Of a stretch of DNA of 64,000 nucleotides, positions 54,101 through 63,100 are shown piece after piece (position 1 is the stretch's first letter; each line of letters opens with the position of its first letter). The stretch covers positions 1 through 64,000 of the forward strand of contig CAYVUM010000001.1 in NCBI GenBank assembly GCA_964454795.1, in the 5' to 3' direction. Both the position numbers and the translations under genes were made by a program. The DNA is from CAYVUM01 sp964454795. Lineage in GTDB: Bacteria; Pseudomonadota; Alphaproteobacteria; Rhodospirillales; Defluviicoccaceae. The notes under the pieces were generated by a model. It made no database searches, was not told the origin of the DNA, and saw only the letters and a list, made by a program, of their open reading frames with translations.

Positions 54101-57100
54101 GATCCGATCCGGCCATGAAATCGCCGACCAACTGCCAGGGGCGCCCGCCCGTGTCGAACACCGGATTCGCGGGGGCGGTCCGGAACGACAGGTCCGCCGC
54201 CAGGCCGACCACCTCGCCGCCTTCCCGCACCTGGAACTGCGCGTTCGAGGCGATCTCGAACGAGGAGTCCGGCGACCAGGTCACTGCGAGGCGGTAGGTG
54301 GCGCCGGGAACGAGGCCGGTGAAGGTCCAGGTGGCTTCCGCGTCGGTGCTGGTTGAGACCCTCTGGCTTCCCAGGTAGCCGGCGGCGCGGTCCGTCCACG
54401 TGCCGGTTTCGGCGTAGCCCGGATCGCCGTTGTCGATGATCTGCGGTGCGCCGATCGCCGCCGGGTCCCAGCCGAGGATCCCGTCCGGGCCGGCCGGGTC
54501 GACGAACAGCGGATCGGCGGTCAGGCTGTGTTCATCGACACCGATGGCATAGAACCAGTCGGCAAGGGTGGCGTAGAGGGTGCTGCCCCACTCGGCGACG
54601 GTCGCGCCAGGAGCAAACGCGTAAATGGTGTTGTCGTCGCTGGTAAAGCCTGTCTGGCTGTTGTCGGCGATGCTGAGGCCGACCGCATCGCCGAGCGCCA
54701 TGATTGTGTTGCGTACGCGGATGTTGCTGGCGCTGTCGGTCCCGCGGATCGCGGTGCCGCCCTCCACGTAGAGGGTGTTGTTCTCGATCAGCGTGCCGAT
54801 ACCGCCCTCGACAACGATCGCTTCGGCCGCCTGGTCACCGGAGCGGCCCGAGTAGACGATGTTATTGCGGATTTCACTGGTGAAATTACTGAAATAGTCG
54901 GCAACGATCCCGCGAGTGTTGTCAAATACCCGGTTTCCTATAACCAGGTCATTGTTGCCGGTAGACTCGATGCCCACCGTGTTCCGATACACGGTATTGC
55001 CCTGAATGCGCGCCGTTTCGGCGCTGGTATTCGTTGTGATCCCGAAAACGTTGTCGAAGACGACGTTGTTTTCAGCCTCGGCGCCCGACTGGAGGCTGAT
55101 CCCGCTGGCCGATGTCTGGCGATTGTGGCTGTAGACCGTGTTACCGCGGACTAGGGCGTCGTTGCTGGCATAAATGCCCGTCGTCGTGTTGCTGAACACC
55201 CGGCTGTTTTCGATGACTGCGCCCGGATCGGTCGTGGATACATAGAGTCCATAGGTGTTGTCGTAGGTCCGGACGCTGCTGACCAGCCCATCGCGGCCGT
55301 CGCTGATCAGGATCCCATAGAAAAAGCCTTCGGCGAACGTGTCGCGAATGACGGATCGGTCCCCCGACGTCTGAATCCCCGCGAAACCCTGACCGGTGCC
55401 GCTGAATCCGCTGTCTGCGATGAGCAGATCATCGTTGTTTGTCTCGAACAACAGTCCTTCGCGGACGGTATCGAACACCCGGACCGCCTGGAGCTCGACA
55501 AAATCGCTGTCGGCGGCAGACGCCGCATAAACAGCGCGGAAAGCGTCGGTGATCTCCAGGTCGGCGATGGTGACGAAGTCGGCGCCCTGGAACTCGAACA
55601 CGGAGGCGCCGGTCGCGCGGTTGTTGCGGTCGAGGATCGCCCGCTTGTCCGCATCGGTGGGACCGACGATCCGGAACCGCTCGCCGGGCGCGGGACCGGA
55701 ACCGGAGACGCTGGCATCGAGAACGATGTTGGTGGTCAGCGCGTAGGTGCCGGTATCGACGAGAATGGTGTCGCCAGCGCCAAGGTCATAGGTGGCGAGA
55801 ACCGACTGGATCGATGCCTTGGGCCGGTCCGGCGAGCGGCCGTCGTTGGCATCGACGCCCGGTGCCGCGGTGTACTGGTCGTTCGCGGTCGAGCCATCGT
55901 TGACATAGAAGACGTTGACCGGCGCGTCGACCGAGAACGGTCTGTCGGACAGATCGGCGATCGCCGGGTCAGCCGTGGCGGCAACACGGATGCGGAAGCT
56001 GTCGCTGGCGGGCACGGTGGCGGGATCGATGACCCAGTCGAAGCGGCCGTCGTTGACCTCGCCGGTGGCGATCGGGGTGAAGGTCGTGCCATCCGTGGTC
56101 CAGGCGAGCTCGACGCTGCCGGGGACGCCGTCGGAGCGCCAGTCGATCACGCCGGTCGCTCCCTGCTCAAAGCGTTCCCCGCCGTTCGGGGCCAGCACCA
56201 GGATGGACTGGTCCGGGCTCAGCGAGGCCTCCAGGGTGCCGCCGAAGGCACCGAGGTTGCGGAAGCCGCCGTTCGGCGCCGGCTCGGCGTCCACATCGTC
56301 GCCGGGCGCAGCCCGGTCGATACCGGGGGATTGCAGCGGATCGGCCGCCGTGGTGAGCGTCGCCGTCACGGGCAGGCCGGAAACCGGATCGATCACCGGC
56401 GCCCGGGTGCCGCCCTTGATGCTGCCGATGGTGCTCTGCAGGTGGTAATTGTCGTCGCGACCGTCGCTGGCGGCGTCTGCATAGCCGATGATCCCGTCAG
56501 CACCGGCCGGATCCACGAACCGCGGATCGTCCTCGAGGCTGCGGGCGTCGGTGAACGCTGCCCCGCGCCAGTCGCCGAGAGTGGTCCGCACGAGGCCCTG
56601 CCAGACCCCCACGCTGCCGCCGGGGCCGGTGAAGAACAGGTTGTAATCGCTCGTGAACCCGGTCTGGCTGTCCGGCGACACCTGGATCGCCGCGCCGTCA
56701 TCCGTGACCAGGATGGTGTTGCGGACGTCCACCCCGGTGGACGCGCCGGAAATGGACAGAGCGACCCCGCCCGGCTGGACGATGGTGTTGTTGACCAGGT
56801 CGGCGTTCACCACGCTGCTCACGTCGAGGCCGCGCGCGGTGTTGGCGTAGACAAGGTTGGTGCGAATGTCGAGGTTGGAGGTCAATGAGCCGCTGACCAG
56901 GATGCCGGCGTCATTCGAGTAGACGACGTTTTCCGCGATCGTCGCCGAACCGGCAAACGCGGAGACCTGGATGCCGGCAAGGGAATTGTCGTAGACGCGG
57001 TTGCCGACCGCGTCCCCGGAAAAGATGTAGACGCCGCGCTGGTTGCCGAATGACACATTGGACTCGGCGCGGGCGCTGCCCTGCAGGTAGATGCCGGCCC

Positions 57101-60100
57101 ATTGCTGTGCCGCGGGATCCGATGAGAACAGGCTGTTGCCGGCGACAACGACATTGCCCGAGGCCTGGATGCCGTAATCGTTGGTGCCGCTGTCCGAGAC
57201 CCGCAAGCCGTCACCCGCGCTCAGGTCCCGGCCGCCGATAATGGTCGGGGTGCCGCTGCCATTGTTGCTAACGAACAGGCCAGACCCGCCGCTGTTGTCG
57301 ATCTCGCCGCGGCGCACGACAGCTTCACGAACGTCGCTGAGATAAACGCCGTAGGACCGGTTATTGCGGCTGACGAAGTCAGCGAGCTCGGTTATCTGGC
57401 CGTCCACAACAATGCCGTCTTCGTTGCCTTCGGCGGTGACGTTGGTCACCGTCCCGACCACGCCGTCGATGTGGACCCCGTCATCGGCATTGTTGCGGGC
57501 AACGACGTTGGTCAGGCCGGCGATCTGACCGTCAATCCGGATGCCGTGATCGCTGTTGCCGATGGCCGTCAGGGCGTCGAGAACGGCGGTCGGCGACTGA
57601 GTGGTGATGTCGATGCCGACGGTCACCGCGGTGCTCGCCGAAATCCCGCCGAGCGTGAGGGCGGTGCTGTCGTTGTGCACCCAGACGCCGCGGTCACCGC
57701 CGCGCACGGACAGATCGCGGACGGTCATGTTGTCGGCGTCGTTCAGTTCGACCACAGCGGCGACCTGCCGGCCGGCGACGGCGTCGAACAGCTCGGCAGT
57801 CACGTCCGGGCGGTTGGGGCCGAGCACGGCGAAGCCCTCCTCGGTGCCGGAACCGAAGTCGGTCGAGCCGGAGATCCGCAGCGCATCGATCAGCGGATAG
57901 CTGCCGGTGTCCATGAACAGCGTGCCGCCGGACAGGTCGTAGGCGCGCAGCAGGTTGACCGGATTGGGTTTGGGGGCGTCGGCGCGTTTGCCGGTGTTGC
58001 GGTTGTCGCCGGTTGCCGTGGGGGTGTAGACGTCGGCCGCCTGGTCCGGATCGCGGTCGTCGGCATAGAAGCTGAGGCCATCCTCCGGAACGCTGAACGG
58101 CTCGACGCTCTGGTCGGTCACGCCCGGATCAGTGACCAGGCTGATCCGGATACGCAGACCGTGGGTGCCGTAGGGAATGCCGCTGCGTGCCGGCTGCCAC
58201 TCGAAGACCCCGGTGTCCGGTGTTGCCGTCGCGAGGACAGTCCGGACCGCCGGACCGTCGGCGCCGTCCTGGAGCAGTTCGATTCGCACCGATGCGTTGC
58301 CGGCGTTGCCGAAGCTGTCCCAGAGAATCTCGCGGGTCGTCTCCCGCTCCCAGTCGAGGTACAGGTCGGGGGAGCGCAAGGCCAGCCGCGCCCCCTGCAT
58401 CTGCGTGCCGGCACCGGCAGCCTGTGCGCCGATCGCGGTGCCGGCGGTGCTGTTGGTGAGGGACAGGAAGGCGTTGTCCAGGTAGGCGCGGGCCTCCTGG
58501 GTTGCCGAGCCGCTCTCCCGAAACGCCTCGTAGCGGAACCGGATGTAGCGGGCGCCCACCGGGACATCGGCGCGGTCGCCGACCAGGTCCCAGCGGTCCG
58601 CCGGATTGGTGGATTCCGAGCGGACGGTGGCGAGCAGGTTGGCGGGGTTGGTGAAATCGAGGCTGGTGCTGAACGTCACCGCCACCGCGCCCCGGTCCGG
58701 GGGGAAGGCGGCGTTGGAGCGGATCCGGCCACCGAACACCAGGTCGAACACCTGACCGTCCAGGTCGCCCGGGTCGAAGCCGGCGCCCACCAGATCGATG
58801 ATCTGCTCGGCAAAGCCCTGCTCGACGCTGCCGACCCCGAGGTAGTTGCTGCCTTCGAAGGCCTCCGGGCCGGTGCTGCGGATGACGGCGCCGACGTTCG
58901 TCGACCAGCCGCCGGCCCCCGTCTCGAAGCCGGGATTGGCGAGCAGGTTGGGATGGAACGCCGGGACATCGCGGCTGGTCCGGGGATCGCCGTTGTCCGC
59001 CGGCGCGCTGCTCGTGCGCTGGCCGCCGACCTGCCCGAGCACCCGGTAATCGTCGATGGTGGTGCTGAAGAATCCGGGGTCGGAGAGTTCCGGATTGATC
59101 ACCGTCGTGCCGATGGAGTTCCGGTCGAAGCGGGCCACGTCGGCCTGCCAGTCGAGGATGTCGGTGAAGCTGTTGAACGCCGTCCAGCGGGCCAGGGTGC
59201 CGCCGCCGGTGACGTGGAGGAGGTTATAGTCGCTGAAGAAGCCGGTCTGGCTGTCGTCCGCGACGAACAGGTTGGTGCCGGTCTCGGCCCAAAGGATGCT
59301 CGAGCGGACCTCCACCTGGCTGCTGCCGCCGACCACGCGGACGTTGTCGCCGGTCGGTGCGTAGAAGGTGTTGCTGGTGGTCCGCACGTCGCTGACCCCG
59401 TCGGCAACCAGTGCCACATCGCTGTTGCGGTAGAAGACGTTGTGGCGCACCCGCTGGCCGTCCGCGGCCGCTAGGCCGACGGCGTTGCCGGCAAAGCGGT
59501 TGAACTGGATCGTGCCGGTAAATGCCTGAACCCCGACGGCGTTACCGGCGATCAGGTTGGCGGCCTCGAGGCGGTCGCCGCCAAGCAGGCCGGACCCCGT
59601 CACACCGATGGCGTTGTCGCGGATCTCCTGGCCCTGCATCCGTCCGGTCAGCTCCACGCCGGTGGCGTTGTCGCGGATTTGGTTGGCGACGGCGCCGGGG
59701 CGGAAGCCGAGCGCCGCGGCGGGGTCGGCGACCGTGGTACGGATCCCGACCGTGTTGTCGTGGATGTCGTTGGCGTTGAGGTCGGCGGCGGCGGCGTAGA
59801 TCACCCCGCTCGCCGCACCGGAGATGTCGTTGGCGGCGATGGCGCCGGCGAACGCGGCGGCGATGTCGATCCCGGTCGGGGCGCTGATCCGGTTATGGGC
59901 GATCGCGCCGGTCGATGCGCCGGCGATCCTGAGCCCGGTTCCGGTTGCAGCGCTGATGGTGTTGTCGTGGACCCGCAAGTCCGCGGCGGCATCGACGGTG
60001 ATCCCGCCGGCGACGGTGTTGCCGGTCAGCGTCACGCCGCTGGCATTGGCGATGCGCACACCGCCGTCACCGATGGCGCCATCGCGGACGGTCAGACCAT

Positions 60101-63100
60101 CGGCGCCATCGATGACAACCGCGTCGACTGCCAGGCGCTGCAGGGTGACATTCGGCGCGTTGACGGTGATCGTGCCGGTGAGCAGGGCGGCGAGGCGGGG
60201 CGCACCGATCAAGGTGACCCCGGCATCATCGGCGGCAATCGCAACGTCGGTGGCATAGGTGCCGGTGTCCAGATACACCACGTCGCCGGTGCCGAGGGTT
60301 TCGCTGGCGAGGATCGAGAGCAGGTCTCCGGCGCTGGTCGCGACGAACAGCCGCTGCTGCTGCAGCAGGTTGCCGACAATGCGCACCCCGGCCACGGACT
60401 CGGCGGCACCGGCGTATGCGGCGAATGGCCGGCCGGCGGAGTCCACCGTCAGGGTCAGGCCGTCGAGGGCGTAGGTCGCCTGCGCAACCCCCAGCGCCGA
60501 GGCATCGCCCGGGACCTCTTCGACGAAGCCGGTGCCGTCCCAGCGCTTGACGAAGAGCCGGGCGGTGCGCTCGTTGTCCCCGACCCCGCCGTCCTGCCAG
60601 ACGACCGACAACGTGCTGCCGCCGGAGGCCAGCGCCGGCCGGGTGGAGACGTCATTGGTGGGGCTGACTCCGCGGCCCGTGGCGGCCCCGGCACCGGCTT
60701 CTTGCCACTGATCGCCGGCGGTGTCGTAGACCAGGACGTGGATCGCCGAGGTGCCGGCGGTGAGGCTGGTGAGCGCCTCGATCGCCACGTACAGCCGGCC
60801 CTGGTGATAGGCGACGGACGGCGCGCGGGCGCCGACCCCGGTGAGCCCGATCCCGATGCCGGTCGCCGAGCCGCCACGCTCCTGCCAGGTTCCGCCGGTG
60901 AATTCGAGCAGGTGCACCCGGGCGACCCCGTCGACGGTGGTCGTGAAGGCGAGGGCGATCTCCTGACCGTCGGTTACGGCGGCGAAGTCGTCGACTTCGC
61001 CCGGTGCCTTGGTAATCCCGCCGCCGCTGGCCGACCCGGTTGACACCGGCACCCAGCCGGCGCCGTCGAACCGGCGGCCGAACACCTGGCGGTTCCCATC
61101 CAGATCCTGCTGCCACAGCACCACGGGACCGGTGTCGAGCAGCACCACCTGAACATCGACGATATCGCCAAAGCCGCTGATCCCGCCCGGCTGCTGCGCG
61201 CCGCCCGGCGCGCTCCACGAGCCGCTCAGCGGATCGAAGGTAACGACCTGCACCGCCCGGCCCCGCGGCGAGGCTTCGATCCAGGCCACGAACACCCGGC
61301 CGTCGGCGGCAACCGCGATCGAGGGCGCGAACGAGGCTTCGTCGCTGTCGGAAACACCGCCCTGCCCGGCACTGCCGGCGAGCGGCTCCCAGGCGCCGTT
61401 GCGCAGCACCGCCACGGAGATCTGGGCGACGCCGTCGCGGCTGTCGGCAAAGGCGGCGTAGAGCGCGTCGTTCGGACCGGTTGCCAGGGCCGGCGGGTCA
61501 GCCGGTCCCACCGCCTGCCCGAGGGTGAGGCCGAGCGGACCTGCCAGCGGCGTCCACCGGCCGCCTGCTGTGACGTCCGCGGGCAGGGTCGGCTGCGCGT
61601 TTGGATTGGCGAGCGCGGTGGGATCGGTCAGGACCGGCGGCGAAACACTGGCTGCGCCCGGGAAGCCGGGAGGATCGCCGGCGCCCAGGTCGACCCCGTC
61701 ATCGCTGCCCGGACCCGGATTGATGGCATCGTCGCCAGGCCCGCCGAACATCAGGTCGTTGCCGGCGCCGCCGAAGATCTGATCGTTGCCGCCACCCGCC
61801 GCCGTCTCGCCGGCGCCGAAGTCGCCGTAGATCAGATCCGCTTCGTCGGCCGCGCCGGCATCGCTGTCGCTGCTGCCGTACAGGATATCGCCGTCGGCGC
61901 CGCCGGCGAGCAGGTCGTTGCCGGCGTCACCGGCGATCAGGTCGTTGCCGGCGCCGCCGTCGACGATGTCGTCCCCGTCGCCGGCGCTGACTGTATCGTT
62001 GCCGGCGTTGCCGAAGATCCGGTCGCGGCCCGGACCGCCGGTGAGCACATCGGCGCCTTCGTCGGAGCCGTGCAGGATGTCGAGGCCGGCCCCGCCGTCC
62101 AGCCGGTCGCCGCTGCCGCCGCCGGCGCGGAGCACGTCATCGCCGGCCTCGCCGCTCAGGCTGTCGGTGCCGAAGCTGCCGTCCATGTCGTCGCGGCCGT
62201 CGCCGCCGGTAAGGGTGTCATTGCCGCGGCCACTCCGGATCATATCGTGGCCGGCCCCGCCGCCGAGGGTCAGATCGAGCGAGGAGGCAGCTGCCGCGAT
62301 CGTATCGTCGCCGGCCCCGCCGGTGACGGTGACCGCCGGGTCGGTTTCGGTGAGGATGTCATAGGTGCTGGTCGCATCCGGGATCGTCTCCCAGGGGAAC
62401 ACCAGGGTCAGCCCGGTGTCGGTATTGGCGGCGACCGGACGCTCCTGGCCGGCGCCGGTGCCGGCGGTGATCCGGACGATCCGCCCGATCAGTTCGTCAA
62501 CCGCGAAGGCCGCGTCCAGGTCGACCAGGGTTCCCGCCAGCGCCTCTTCGGCGGTGCCGGAGAGGATCACGGCCTCATGGCGCTGCGCCGAGACCGTCAG
62601 GTCGTCATCGCCGCCGCCGCCATCGATCAGGACGGACTGCGGGACCCGAGCTCCGCGGGAGAACGCGTCGGTCACCTCGAAGCGGTCGTCACCGAGCCCG
62701 AGGTAGACGTTGAAAGTCTCGATGTCGCCGTAGGTGATCCCGCCGGGCAGCAACCGGCCGGCGAGGATCAGATCGCCGCCCATGCCGAGGCCGGAAAGCC
62801 GGCTTTCCGTCAGGAGGCCGCGGTCGTCGGCGACGCTTTCCTCATTGTAGACGTGGACCACGTCGGTCTGGGCGGCTTCGATGACGAAGAAATTGAGGCT
62901 TTCGGCGGTGATCGCGTAGGCGGAGACCAGGGCCAGATCCTCGCTGCTGAGCCCCCAGTCGGCGTTGAGCAGAAGCTCGGTGGTGGCGCCGGTCCGGTTG
63001 ACCCCGGTGATCAGCCGGAATGTTCCGTCCCCCGGCCCCGCCGTGATCTCCACCGTCCGGTTCAGGGTAACCAGGTCTTCGACGACGGTGATCCCGCTGA

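Noticed and set aside
48620..60340. Regularly recurring similar segments suggesting a CRISPR or satellite array
   Set aside because: Repeat units are 2-3 kb, diverged, in frame and code for protein modules; there are no short identical repeats with unique spacers.
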